Numbered from the stretch's first letter, positions 33,182 to 42,041 are shown. The stretch: DNA of 64,000 nt from Palsa-851 sp035534435 (GCA_035534435.1 DATLRX010000002.1:11561-75560), one strand, 5' to 3'. Translations and numbers: made by a program. Notes: a model not told the origin generated them from the sequence alone.

Positions 33182-34095
33182 ACGTCACGCTCGGCATCAA
33201 CACGTGTTTCGCGCTCAAGCGATGGCCGCGACCCGCGGACTGGGCGTCGGTCGTGCGCAATGACCTCGGCCTCGACTTCGTCGAGCTCTCGCTCGACCTC
33301 ATCGAGGGTACCGACACGTTCGCCGGCCGCCGCGACGCGATCGAGCGGACTCGCGCGGCCCTCGACGCCCACGGCCTTCGCGCGCGCGCAACGTTCACCG
33401 GCCTCGCTGCGTACTCGCTCGACCTGCTGATGCATCCCGACGCGGCTCGACGCGAGAACGCGCTGGCCTGGTACCGAGAGGTCGTCGATCTCACCGCGGC
33501 ACTGGGATGCAACGCGACGGGCGGGCACGTCGGAGCGATGAGCGTCCCGGACTGGTCGGACCCGGCGCGCCGCGACGAGCGCTGGCAGGAGTTGAAACGC
33601 GACCTCACCACGCTCGCGGGGCACGCACGCAACGCCGGTCTCGACTACCTGCTCGTCGAGAACCTCGTCGCGGTGCGCGAGCCGTCGATGATGGCGCAGG
33701 TCGAGGATCTGCTCACCGACGGCGACGCCGATCACGTCCCGTGGAAGCTCTGCCTCGACGTCGGCCATCAGTGCGTCCCGGGCACGACCGGGGACGAGCG
33801 TGATCCATACGCGTGGCTGCGGCGATTCGGGAACCGCCTCGCGGAGGTGCAGTTGCAGCAGTCGGACGGCCTCGCCGACCACCACTGGGCGTTCAGCGCC
33901 GAGCACAACGCGACGGGCATCATCGACCCGGGGCGCGTGCTGACGACCCTGGCCGCGAGCGGCGCCGGTGACGTCGACCTCATCTTCGAGATCATCCCGG
34001 GGTGGGAGGACCCGGACGGCGGGGTCGTCGACGACCTCCGTGCGTCGGTCGAGCTGTGGGAGACCGCGATTCGCGACCACGCACCGGCGGGTTGA
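33178..34095 (+). CDS. Sugar phosphate isomerase/epimerase (AP-endonuclease 2-like TIM barrel)
   Basis: A 305-residue TIM-barrel protein. The metal ligands common to this superfamily are visible: Glu in LLVENLVAVRE, Asp/His in CLDVGHQCVPG, and Glu in LIFEIIPGWE. ATG 33178 overlaps the kinase stop by four bases. Related enzymes epimerise ketose phosphates such as erythrulose phosphate or ribulose phosphate, or 3-keto sugars. Its coupling to the FGGY kinase suggests that it acts on the phosphorylated product. Confidence 0.88.
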   Translation: MNVTLGINTCFALKRWPRPADWASVVRNDLGLDFVELSLDLIEGTDTFAGRRDAIERTRAALDAHGLRARATFTGLAAYSLDLLMHPDAARRENALAWYREVVDLTAALGCNATGGHVGAMSVPDWSDPARRDERWQELKRDLTTLAGHARNAGLDYLLVENLVAVREPSMMAQVEDLLTDGDADHVPWKLCLDVGHQCVPGTTGDERDPYAWLRRFGNRLAEVQLQQSDGLADHHWAFSAEHNATGIIDPGRVLTTLAASGAGDVDLIFEIIPGWEDPDGGVVDDLRASVELWETAIRDHAPAG

Positions 34096-34099
34096 CGCG

Positions 34100-34930
34100 A
34101 TGCCTGTCACACACGCAAACGGCCTCGACATCCATTACAGGATCAGTGGCGAAGGCGACGAGGCGGTCGTGCTCGTCAACGGCGTCGGCGACGACCTCGA
34201 GGGATGGGCGATGCAGGTCGGAGACCTCGTCGCCGCGGGGCTCCGTGTCGTGACGTTCGACAACCGGGGTGTCGGCCGTTCGGCTCACCCGCCGGGTCCG
34301 TACACGAGCCGGGAGATGGCGCAGGACACGAAGGCGCTTGTCGACTCTCTCGACCTGGTGCCGTTCCACCTCGCGGGCGTGTCCATGGGTGGGCTCATCG
34401 CGCAGGAGTACGCCCTCGCGTATCCGAAGGACCTGCGCTCCGTTGTGCTTGCCAACACGTATGCGAAACCCGATGCCTACACGCGCGCGGCCTTCGATGT
34501 CTGGGGTCAGATCGCAATGACGTCGGGCATGCCGGCGATGATGCGCCAGCAGGCGCCGTGGGTCTTCAGCCCGAGCTTCTACGAGCACGACCCTGAGCGC
34601 CTCGCCACGTATCTCGCCGAGATGGAGCGCAGCGTGCAGCCGGCCGCGTCGTTCTCGGCGCAGATCAGCGCGCTCCTGACCCACGACTGCAGCGACCGTG
34701 TCGGAGCGTTGCGCACCCCCGCTCTCGTCATCGCCGCGGACGACGACATCATCATCAGGTTGTCGTTGTCGCACCGTCTGTTCGAGGAGCTGCCCAACGC
34801 TGCCTGGGCGATCGTGCCGGGCGGCCACGCCGCGTTCCTGGAGAATCCCGGGCCCTGGAATCGGGCCGTCATCAGCTTCATCGGTCAGCACCGCGCGGCG
34901 GTGCGTTCAGGAGAGAGGAGATCCACATGA
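34100..34930 (+). CDS. Alpha/beta hydrolase
   Basis: A 276-residue hydrolase with VVLVNGVGDDLEGW, FDNRGVGRSAHPPGP, the nucleophile elbow AGVSMGGLIAQEYA, an acid in AADDDIII and the catalytic His in GGHAAFLENP. ATG 34100 follows the epimerase by four bases and its stop overlaps the second btpA by four. In this operon it may release the substrate from an ester or lactone before phosphorylation; no closer identity is claimed. Confidence 0.85.
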   Translation: MPVTHANGLDIHYRISGEGDEAVVLVNGVGDDLEGWAMQVGDLVAAGLRVVTFDNRGVGRSAHPPGPYTSREMAQDTKALVDSLDLVPFHLAGVSMGGLIAQEYALAYPKDLRSVVLANTYAKPDAYTRAAFDVWGQIAMTSGMPAMMRQQAPWVFSPSFYEHDPERLATYLAEMERSVQPAASFSAQISALLTHDCSDRVGALRTPALVIAADDDIIIRLSLSHRLFEELPNAAWAIVPGGHAAFLENPGPWNRAVISFIGQHRAAVRSGERRST

Positions 34931-35742
34931 CCATGTCGCTTGCGCAGCGCTTCGGCACGGCGAAACCGGTGATCGCGATGCTGCATTTCCCCGCCCTCCC
35001 CGGCCGGCCGCGGCACAACCGCGAGCTGGGGCGCTCGCATCTCGTCGATGTCGTCGGTCGAGATCTCGAGACACTGCAGGAGGCGGGTGTCGATGGGGTG
35101 CTCTTCTGCAACGAGGCCGACCTTCCCTACCAGCTCGCCGTGGGACCGGAGATCCCCGCAGCAATGGCGGCGGTCATCGGCGAGCTGCGCTCGGCGGTGA
35201 GGGTCCCGTTCGGCGTCAACATCCTCTGGGACGCGAAGGCGACCCTCGCTCTCGCGCGAGCGACGGGAGCAACGTTCATCCGCGAGGTGCTCACCGGCGT
35301 CTACGAGAGCGACCTCGGCATCATCGCTCCCTCGATCGGTGACCTCGCCGGGTATCGCACGGCGATCGGCGCCGACGATGTCGCGCTCTTCGACAACATC
35401 TCGCCCGAATTCAGCAGCGCGTTGGGCACGCGAGGAATCGCGGATCGAGCCCGCGGAGCCGCATTCCTCGGGCTCGACGCGATCCTCATCTCCGGGCCGG
35501 CGGCCGGCGTGCCGTTCGCGATGAGTGACCTTGTGACCGCCAAGGACGCGGTGCCGGACGTCCCGGTCTTCGCGAACACCGGTGTCAGCGCCGAACGTCT
35601 CGAGGAGATCTTCGCCGTTGCCGACGGCGTGATCGTCGGCACGAGCCTGAAGGTCGACGGCGTGACGTGGAGTAAGGTCGATCCTGCGCGCGCGGGGCGC
35701 CTCATGGAGACGGCCCGCGCCATACGTTCGAGGAGCTCCTGA
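34927..35742 (+). CDS. BtpA/SgcQ-family TIM-barrel protein, copy 2
   Basis: A 271-residue paralogue of the BtpA protein at 29852, the same length and more than half identical by eye. Shared blocks include FCNEADLPYQ, the LDAILISG/VDAILISG strand and VGTSLK-x-DGVTW. Differences cluster around LGIIAPSIGD (copy 1: LGLMHPDFGA) and SGPAAGVPFAMSD (copy 1: SGQITGTSTSVRE), which could change substrate choice. The start, ATG 34927 behind GAGAGGAG, overlaps the hydrolase stop. Two diverged copies in one operon suggest two related steps or a heteromer. Confidence 0.9.
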   Translation: MTMSLAQRFGTAKPVIAMLHFPALPGRPRHNRELGRSHLVDVVGRDLETLQEAGVDGVLFCNEADLPYQLAVGPEIPAAMAAVIGELRSAVRVPFGVNILWDAKATLALARATGATFIREVLTGVYESDLGIIAPSIGDLAGYRTAIGADDVALFDNISPEFSSALGTRGIADRARGAAFLGLDAILISGPAAGVPFAMSDLVTAKDAVPDVPVFANTGVSAERLEEIFAVADGVIVGTSLKVDGVTWSKVDPARAGRLMETARAIRSRSS

Positions 35743-35760
35743 GCGAGAGAGGTTGCCGTC

Positions 35761-37443
35761 ATGGACTTCAGAGCCGCGCGTGATTTCCTCCTTGCGCACC
35801 GGCACGACTATGAGACGGCGTACCGCGACTTCCGATGGCCGGAGCCCGAGCACTTCAACTGGGCGCTGGACTGGTTCGACGTCAACGCCCGTGGCAACGA
35901 CACGCCTGGACTCTGGGTCATCGATGAAGACGGCACCGAGACGGTCCTGAGCTTCGACGCGCTGTCCCGGCGCTCGGACGCACTCGCGGTGTGGCTGCGC
36001 GCCAACGGTGTCCGCCGCGGCGATCCGACTCTCCTCATGCTCGGCAATCGCGCCGCGCTGTGGGAGTGCATGCTCGCGCTCATCAAGCTCGGAGCGGTGA
36101 TCATCCCGTCATCGACGCTGCTGACGCCTGCCGACCTCAGCGACCGGGTGACGCGCGGCAACGTCGCGCACGTGATCGCCGAGTCCGGCCAGGCTGATCA
36201 CTTCGCCGGCGTCGCAGGAGACTACACACGCGTCGCGGTGGGCGAGCGTGTCGACGGCTGGCTGCACTACGACGATTTCGTGACCAATGCGGGCGAGTTC
36301 ACGCCCGACGGACCGACGCCTGCCGACGATCCGCTCTTCCTCTACTTCACATCGGGGACGACGGCGCGTCCGAAGCTTGTCGAGCACACCCACGCCAGCT
36401 ATCCGATCGGCCATCTCTCGACGATGTACTGGATCGCGCTGCAGCCCGGCGACGTCCACCTGAACCTGGCCGGCGCGGGTTGGGCGAAGCATGCCTGGAG
36501 CAACATCTTCGCGCCCTGGAACGCCGAGGCGACGGTGCTCATCCTCAACACCGCACGCTTCTCCGCCAGACGCCTGCTCGACACGCTGACGCGCTGCTCC
36601 GTGACCAGCTTCTGCGCGCCGCCCACGGTGTGGCGGATGTTGATCCAGGAGGACCTCAGCGCCTGGAAGCCGGCGCTGCGCGAGGCGCTGAGCGCCGGTG
36701 AGCCGCTCAACCCCGAGGTCATCGAGCAGGTGCGCCAGGCATGGGGCATCACCATCCGCGACGGCTACGGACAGACGGAGACCACAGCGCAGGTGGGGAA
36801 CTCGTCAGGGCAGCCGGTCACGGCGGGGTCCATGGGCCGGCCTCTGCCAGGATATGCGATCGAGCTCATCGATCCCGCAAGCGGTGGTCACGGCGACCAG
36901 GGAGAGATCTGCATCGACCTCGCGCGCCGGCCCGTCGGGCTCATGGTCGGATACCGCGACCGCGATCAGAACGATGAGGCGATGCGTGACGGCTACTACC
37001 ACACGGGAGACGTCGCCTCGCGCGACCGCGACGGCTACATCACGTACATCGGGCGGTCAGACGACGTGTTCAAGTCCTCCGACTACCGCATCTCTCCGTT
37101 CGAGCTGGAGAGCGTGCTCATCGAGCATCCCGCCGTGGCCGAGGCGGCCGTGGTGCCGTCACCGGATGCCATACGCCTCGCAGTGCCCAAGGCATTCATC
37201 GCGCTCGGAGCAGGACACGCACCTTCGGACGACATCGCCCGTTCGATCTTCGAGCACTCTCGCGGCAACCTCGCCGGCTACAAGCGGGTCCGGCGCATCG
37301 AATTCGCGGAGCTGCCGAAAACCGTGTCAGGAAAGATCCGGCGCGTCGTCCTGCGCTCGCGCGAGAACGCGCTGCGTGAGCGGAGCGCGGATCACCGCGC
37401 AGAGCACGAGTACTGGGAAGAGGACTTTCCGGAGCTGCGATGA
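35761..37443 (+). CDS. AMP-dependent acyl-CoA synthetase (ACSM-like)
   Basis: A 560-residue adenylate-forming enzyme. It has the P-loop YFTSGTTARPKLVEHTHASYP, DGYGQTETTAQVGN, YHTGDVASRDRDGYITYIGRSDDVFKSSDYRISPFELE and the terminal Lys in PKTVSGKIRRVVL. It resembles medium-chain/acetyl-CoA synthetase family members. It begins 18 bases after btpA copy 2 and may close that operon. An acid substrate made or released by the operon would fit, but this is inference. It is convergent with the MaoC gene, ten bases away. Confidence 0.9.
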   Translation: MDFRAARDFLLAHRHDYETAYRDFRWPEPEHFNWALDWFDVNARGNDTPGLWVIDEDGTETVLSFDALSRRSDALAVWLRANGVRRGDPTLLMLGNRAALWECMLALIKLGAVIIPSSTLLTPADLSDRVTRGNVAHVIAESGQADHFAGVAGDYTRVAVGERVDGWLHYDDFVTNAGEFTPDGPTPADDPLFLYFTSGTTARPKLVEHTHASYPIGHLSTMYWIALQPGDVHLNLAGAGWAKHAWSNIFAPWNAEATVLILNTARFSARRLLDTLTRCSVTSFCAPPTVWRMLIQEDLSAWKPALREALSAGEPLNPEVIEQVRQAWGITIRDGYGQTETTAQVGNSSGQPVTAGSMGRPLPGYAIELIDPASGGHGDQGEICIDLARRPVGLMVGYRDRDQNDEAMRDGYYHTGDVASRDRDGYITYIGRSDDVFKSSDYRISPFELESVLIEHPAVAEAAVVPSPDAIRLAVPKAFIALGAGHAPSDDIARSIFEHSRGNLAGYKRVRRIEFAELPKTVSGKIRRVVLRSRENALRERSADHRAEHEYWEEDFPELR

Positions 37444-37453
37444 CGCGGCGCGA

Positions 37454-37912
37454 TCACGCGTAGAAGCGATACATCCCCTGCGCGATGCAGCACGGCTTCT
37501 CGCCACCTTCACGCTCGACGGCGAAGTCCACGACGATCTGGGTGCTGCCGTCGGCAACGGATTCGACGGAGACCAGCGTGGCAGCCGCCCTGATCTTCGA
37601 GCCGACCGGAACGGGGGCCGGGAAGCGCACTTTGTTCAGCCCGTAGTTGATGGCGAGGCGGACACCGTCGACGTGCAGGATCTCGCTCCACATCGGGATG
37701 ATCAGCGAGAGCGTCAGGAACCCGTGCGCGATCGTGGTGCCGAACGGCCCTGCCGCGGCACGCTCCGCGTCAACATGGATCCACTGATGATCGTCCGTCG
37801 CATCCGCGAACGTGTCGATCCGCTGCTGCGTGATCGCGATCCACTCGCTGTATCCGAGGTGCTTTCCCGTCAGCGCCTCCAGCTCCGCCACCTTACCGAC
37901 TGTTGTTGTCAC
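37454..37912 (-). CDS. MaoC-family dehydratase (hot-dog fold enoyl-CoA hydratase)
   Basis: A 152-residue MaoC-like hydratase. The catalytic segment FADATDDHQWIHVDAERAAAG (Asp and His of the hydratase 2 motif) and GTTIAHGFLTLSLI are clear. GTG 37912 overlaps the end of the upstream CoA ligase gene by 20 bases. With that ligase and the amidohydrolase it would hydrate a cinnamoyl-CoA-type enoyl thioester; the comparable step in Rhodococcus p-hydroxycinnamate catabolism is done by CouM. Confidence 0.88.
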   Translation of the reverse strand: MTTTVGKVAELEALTGKHLGYSEWIAITQQRIDTFADATDDHQWIHVDAERAAAGPFGTTIAHGFLTLSLIIPMWSEILHVDGVRLAINYGLNKVRFPAPVPVGSKIRAAATLVSVESVADGSTQIVVDFAVEREGGEKPCCIAQGMYRFYA

Positions 37913-39434
37913 CGGTCTCCTCTCGTGGTAGTTGCGACTTCAGCACCTTACCGGAACCCGTGTGCGGCAAGGCGTCGACGAAGACGAACGACCGCGGAAC
38001 CTTGTATCCGGCGACGCGCCCGCGCAGATACGCGTTCAACTGCGCGGCGTCGACGGGTTCGCCGGGCGACAGCACGACGAAGGCTTTGCCCACCTCGCCC
38101 CAGGTGCCGTCCGCGACACCGATGACCGCCGCCTCGGAAACCCGCGGATGGTCGCAGAGCGCCTTCTCCACCTCCGCCGGATAGACGTTCTCACCGCCCG
38201 AGATGTAGACGTCCTTGAGCCGGTCGACGATCGTGATCACGCCGTCCTGGTCGGCGACGGCGATGTCGCCCGAGCGAAACCAGTCGCCGCCGACAAACGC
38301 CCGCTGCGTCGCGTCCGCCCGCCCCCAGTAGCGCTGCATCACGTTCGGTCCGGCGATCACGACCTCGCCCGGTTCGCCGGGTGCGGCGTCCCCGAGATCT
38401 TCACGCACGATCCGCACGTCGGTGAAGAAGTGCGCGACCCCGGCCGCGCCCGCCACCTGGCGACCGAGTGCCGGATCGACCATGAGTGCCCCAGGCGCGG
38501 TCTCGGTCATCCCGTAGCCCTGTACGAACGCGAGCCCCCGCTGCTGGTATGTCGTGATGAGCGATGCCGGCACCGGCGCACCACCACACAGCAACAGCCG
38601 GAGCGATGACAGGTCGGCGTTCGCCCATCGTGGCGACTCGGTCAGCGCGGCGAACATCGTCGGGACGCCGAAGAGCAGCGTGACGCCACGCTGCTGGATG
38701 ACGTCGATGACCGCTTCGGGGTCGAACCTGGGCTCGATGACGAGGCGGCCGCCTTTCAGCAGCGTCGGCAGGCACGTCATGTTCAGCGCAGCCGTGTGGA
38801 ACATCGGCGCCGTGACGAGCGTCACCTCGTCGCTGCGCAGGTCGACGTCGACGAGCACGTTGAGGCAATTCCAGATGATGTTGTTGTGCGAGAGCACCGC
38901 GCCCTTCGGGCGGCCGGTCGTGCCGGACGTGTACATGATCATGCACGGCGCGTCGAGATCGACTGCCTCGTGCATCGGCTCGTGATCCGCACCGGCGAGC
39001 GCGCTTTCGTAGTCGAGCGCAGCGCCGTGTCCGCCCTCGACCGCAATGAGCGAAGGACGTGTCGTGGCGTCCAGCGTGTCCACGATGCCAGCGCAGCTCA
39101 TGCCGAAGATGAGCAGCGAGACGCCCGAGTCGGCGAGCATGAAGTCGATCTCGGGCACGGTGAGGCGCGCATTGAGCGGCACGAAGACCGCGCCGAGCAT
39201 GGCTGTGGCGAAGAGGCTCTCGAGGAGCGCCGGGTGATTGGCGCCGAGATACGCGACTCGCGCGCCCTCGCTGACGCCCGCCGCGCGCAGCAGGTGCGCG
39301 AGACGTGTCACCCGCGACGTGAGCTCCCCATACGTGGTGATGCGATCGCCGAAGATCATCGCCGGACGGCTCGAGGCTCTGCGTGACGCCCGCTCCGGCC
39401 AGGATCCGAGCCCGGTGGCGCGCGCCGGCAGCAT
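37893..39434 (-). CDS. Acyl-CoA ligase, possibly hydroxycinnamate-CoA ligase
   Basis: A 513-residue adenylate-forming ligase with P-loop IMYTSGTTGRPKGAVLSHNN, GYGMTETAPGALMVDP, RSGDIAVADQDGVITIVDRLKD and the catalytic Lys in TGSGKVLKSQL. The length and FADD/CouL-like N-terminus (PAMIFGDRITTYGELTSRV) fit fatty-acid or phenylpropanoid ligases. ATG 39434 overlaps the amidohydrolase stop by one base. The pairing with an amidohydrolase of the hydroxyphenyl-beta-ketoacyl-CoA hydrolase type favours a hydroxycinnamate, but a fatty-acid substrate cannot be excluded. Confidence 0.88.
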   Translation of the reverse strand: MLPARATGLGSWPERASRRASSRPAMIFGDRITTYGELTSRVTRLAHLLRAAGVSEGARVAYLGANHPALLESLFATAMLGAVFVPLNARLTVPEIDFMLADSGVSLLIFGMSCAGIVDTLDATTRPSLIAVEGGHGAALDYESALAGADHEPMHEAVDLDAPCMIMYTSGTTGRPKGAVLSHNNIIWNCLNVLVDVDLRSDEVTLVTAPMFHTAALNMTCLPTLLKGGRLVIEPRFDPEAVIDVIQQRGVTLLFGVPTMFAALTESPRWANADLSSLRLLLCGGAPVPASLITTYQQRGLAFVQGYGMTETAPGALMVDPALGRQVAGAAGVAHFFTDVRIVREDLGDAAPGEPGEVVIAGPNVMQRYWGRADATQRAFVGGDWFRSGDIAVADQDGVITIVDRLKDVYISGGENVYPAEVEKALCDHPRVSEAAVIGVADGTWGEVGKAFVVLSPGEPVDAAQLNAYLRGRVAGYKVPRSFVFVDALPHTGSGKVLKSQLPREETGDNNSR

Positions 39435-40297
39435 CAGCCGAGTCCGAGCAGCGCGATCGCGTTCTGCTTGAGGATCAGTGGACGCACCTCGGGCTTGATC
39501 TCGAGCGTGTCGAAATCCGCGAGCCAGCGATCGGGCGTGATCAGCGGGTAGTCGGAACCGAACAGCACCTTGTCCTTGAGCAGGGTGTTGGCGTAGCGGA
39601 TCAGCTGCGGTGGGAAGTACTTCGGTGACCAACCCGAGAGATCGATGTAGACATTGGGTTTATGGGTTGCCACCGCGAGCGCCTCGTCCTGCCAGGGGAA
39701 CGCCGGGTGCGCCATGACGATGCGCAGGTCCGGGAAGTCGACGGCGACGTCGTCGATGTGCATCGGGTTCGAGTACTTGAGCCGGATGCCACCGCCACCA
39801 CGGACTCGCGCGCCGATGCCCGTCTGCCCCGTGTGGAAGATCGCCGGGAGTCCCAGCTCCTGCAGCACCTCGTAGAGCGGAAACGCCACCCGGTCGTTGG
39901 GGAAGAACCCCTGCAGGCTGGGGTGGAACTTGAGCCCCCGTATACCGAACTGGTCAACGAGTCGCCTCGCCTCGCGCGCGCCGGGAGCGCCCTTCGCCGG
40001 GTCGATGCTCGCGAACGGGATGAGCACATCAGCGTGTTCCGCGCACGCGGTCGCTATCTCCTCGTTCGATATGGGCGGATGCCCGGTGGCCGCCTCGGCG
40101 TCGACGGTGAACACGATAGCGGCGATGCGGCGCTCGCGATAGTGAGCGGCGAGCTCGGGCACCGTCGGCATCCGATGGTCGGCGCCGAAGTAGGCGGCAG
40201 CCCCCTCAGCGAGGTGCACCGGCAGGGATGGATGGCCGGTCGCGGACACCTCGGCGTGCACGTGAACGTCGATCGCGACCAGTGCGTCGAGATCCAT
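39434..40297 (-). CDS. Amidohydrolase family protein, 4-hydroxyphenyl-beta-ketoacyl-CoA hydrolase-like
   Basis: A 287-residue amidohydrolase (amidohydrolase 2 group). The metal-site motifs are IDVHVHA (HxH), GLKFHPSLQGFFPND, FHTGQTGIG, VMAHPAFPWQDEA and KVLFGSDYPLITPDRWL. Enzymes of this type hydrolyse the beta-keto thioester side chain in p-hydroxycinnamate catabolism (CouO in Rhodococcus jostii) to 4-hydroxybenzoate and acetyl-CoA, but others decarboxylate aromatic acids. ATG 40297 has a GGAG site five bases upstream; GTG 40300 is adjacent. It is the first gene of the three-gene reverse operon. Confidence 0.8.
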   Translation of the reverse strand: MDLDALVAIDVHVHAEVSATGHPSLPVHLAEGAAAYFGADHRMPTVPELAAHYRERRIAAIVFTVDAEAATGHPPISNEEIATACAEHADVLIPFASIDPAKGAPGAREARRLVDQFGIRGLKFHPSLQGFFPNDRVAFPLYEVLQELGLPAIFHTGQTGIGARVRGGGGIRLKYSNPMHIDDVAVDFPDLRIVMAHPAFPWQDEALAVATHKPNVYIDLSGWSPKYFPPQLIRYANTLLKDKVLFGSDYPLITPDRWLADFDTLEIKPEVRPLILKQNAIALLGLG

Positions 40298-40300
40298 CAC

Positions 40301-40377
40301 GTCTCCGGAGTGTGCGAGTGGGCGCGCCGCGTAGGAATGGTTTTCGAGTGTAATTTACCGGTGCGCTCTGAAGATCC
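40301..40377. promoter_or_regulatory. Intergenic region between amidohydrolase and EamA genes
   Basis: 77 bases between divergent genes. It contains a locally AT-rich stretch (around 40350-40358) with a TAATTT on the forward strand and TAAATT on the reverse strand that may serve as -10 elements. No clear -35, palindrome or repeat is visible. Confidence 0.35.
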
Positions 40378-41433
40378 GTGCTGCTTCCCGCCGAAGTCGA
40401 TCCGGTTGATCTGAGCGTGGGATCGAGATTCGGGACACTGATCGGTCGCATGGGCGCTCTGGCGGTGGCCGTCGCCGCGGCGATGTGGGCGGCGGACGCG
40501 TACTTCCGGCCCGCGCTCACGCGCGAGCTCTCCGCGAGCCAGATCGTCTTCGCCGAATCGCTGCTCATCGCGCTCTGCTTCCTGCCGGTGATCGGCCGCG
40601 TCCGCCGCGAGCTGCGCGACCTCTCGCTGCGCCAGTGGATCGCGATGGCAATCATCGCGCTGGGCGCGCAGGCGTTCGCGACCGTGCTCTTCACGCAGGC
40701 GATCAGCTATGCCTTCCCCGCGCACGCGGCCCCGGATTACAATGTCGAGAACGAGGTCTACCTGCTGTATCTGCTCCAGCCGGTCTTCGGCATCGCGCTT
40801 GCCCGCCTCGTGCTGAAGGAGCGCCGCAAGCCGTACTTCTGGCCGCTTGCGGCGTGCGCTCTCGTGGGTGTGTATCTCATCGTCTTCCCGCAGAACCCGC
40901 TCGCGCCGTTCTCCTCGGTGCAGCACGGCCAGCTGCTCGCGGCGATCCTGATCCTCGGGGCGGTGCTGCTCTGGGCGTCGGGGACCGTCTTCGGACGCTA
41001 CAGCCTGTCCAATGTGTCGTTCGTGACCACCGCGGCGATGCGATTCACGCTCGCACTCCCGGTGCTCTTCGTGCTCATGATCATCAACGGAGGCGCGGGC
41101 GCACTCGGGCAGTTCTCCCTGCATCAGATTCCGAGCTTCATCGGCATCGCGCTCATCCCCGGCCTGCTCGCGATGCTCCTCTACTACCGCGCCCTGTCGA
41201 ACACCCCGGCGTCGATGGCATCCATCGCGGAGCTCGGATATCCGTGCACGCTCTTTCTCGTGTTCTCGCTGCCGCCGCCGGTCGGCCTCGGTTTCCCCTT
41301 CTACGGCATCGAGATCGTCGGCGCCGTCGTGCTCGTGACGGCGGTGACGACGCTCAACCTGCTGAAACACAACGATGTCGTCGTGGCGCCACAGCATGTC
41401 GAGCCGGTCCTGGCACGCGAAGGCAGCGGGTAA
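40378..41433 (+). CDS. EamA-family (DMT superfamily) transporter
   Basis: A 351-residue membrane protein with about ten hydrophobic helices in two EamA-like repeats. Examples are ALAVAVAAAMWAADAYFRP at the start of repeat one and LLAAILILGAVLLWASGTVFGRY at the start of repeat two, each followed by the expected helix series. GTG 40378 is used; ATG 40450 would remove a 24-residue non-membrane leader and is equally plausible. Its stop overlaps the cofC ATG by one base (TAATG), so it is the first gene of the F420 operon. Exported or imported compound unknown. Confidence 0.85.
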   Translation: MLLPAEVDPVDLSVGSRFGTLIGRMGALAVAVAAAMWAADAYFRPALTRELSASQIVFAESLLIALCFLPVIGRVRRELRDLSLRQWIAMAIIALGAQAFATVLFTQAISYAFPAHAAPDYNVENEVYLLYLLQPVFGIALARLVLKERRKPYFWPLAACALVGVYLIVFPQNPLAPFSSVQHGQLLAAILILGAVLLWASGTVFGRYSLSNVSFVTTAAMRFTLALPVLFVLMIINGGAGALGQFSLHQIPSFIGIALIPGLLAMLLYYRALSNTPASMASIAELGYPCTLFLVFSLPPPVGLGFPFYGIEIVGAVVLVTAVTTLNLLKHNDVVVAPQHVEPVLAREGSG

Positions 41434-42041
41434 TGCATCAGGGCGCGCTCTGGATCGTCGTCCTCATCAAGGATTTCAGCACCGCCAAGAGCCGTCTCTC
41501 GCCGGCGATGCGCCCGGACCAGCGCAGGGCGCTCGCGGAGATGACGGCGGCACGCGCACTTGACGCGGCTCTGGCGGTGGCATCGACACTTGCGGTCTGC
41601 GGCTCGGAGGAATCGGCGCGTCTCGCCCGGACCATCGGCGCGGAGGTCCTCGTGGAGCAGTCACCCGGCGGTCAGAACCCCGCCGCGCGCCGGGGACTTG
41701 ATGACGTCCTGCAGCGGGGGGCCGGCTCGGCACTGCTGTTGAGCTCCGACCTGCCCCTGATCGACCCAGCGGGGCTGCGCCGCCTCCTTGCGCGCACCGA
41801 CACGGACGGGCCGTTGGTGGTCGCGGCACCCGCGGTGGGCCGGCAGGGCACCAATGCGCTGTACCTCAGGCCTCCGGGTGACTTCGAGCTGCACTTCGGT
41901 GCGGCCTCGCTGCCACGCTTTGCGGCGGAAGCACACCGGCGCGGACGGGGCTTCCTCGTCCACGACGACCCGAGCCTCGCGCTCGATCTGGACGAGCCGG
42001 GCGACCTGTCCGCCTGGCGCGTCCTCGAGCCGACGGCGTGA
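41433..42041 (+). CDS. cofC: 2-phospho-L-lactate/phosphoenolpyruvate guanylyltransferase
   Basis: A 202-residue CofC/FbiD nucleotidyltransferase that makes the guanylated 3-carbon donor for F420. The N-terminal VVLIKDFSTAKSRLSP has the GTP-binding pattern, followed by LLLSSDLPLIDPAGLRRLL (SDLP metal site) and GRQGTNALYLRPPG. In actinobacteria the homologue FbiD uses phosphoenolpyruvate. ATG 41433 overlaps the EamA stop by one base and the longer upstream frame is only a shadow. Confidence 0.93.
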   Translation: MHQGALWIVVLIKDFSTAKSRLSPAMRPDQRRALAEMTAARALDAALAVASTLAVCGSEESARLARTIGAEVLVEQSPGGQNPAARRGLDDVLQRGAGSALLLSSDLPLIDPAGLRRLLARTDTDGPLVVAAPAVGRQGTNALYLRPPGDFELHFGAASLPRFAAEAHRRGRGFLVHDDPSLALDLDEPGDLSAWRVLEPTA

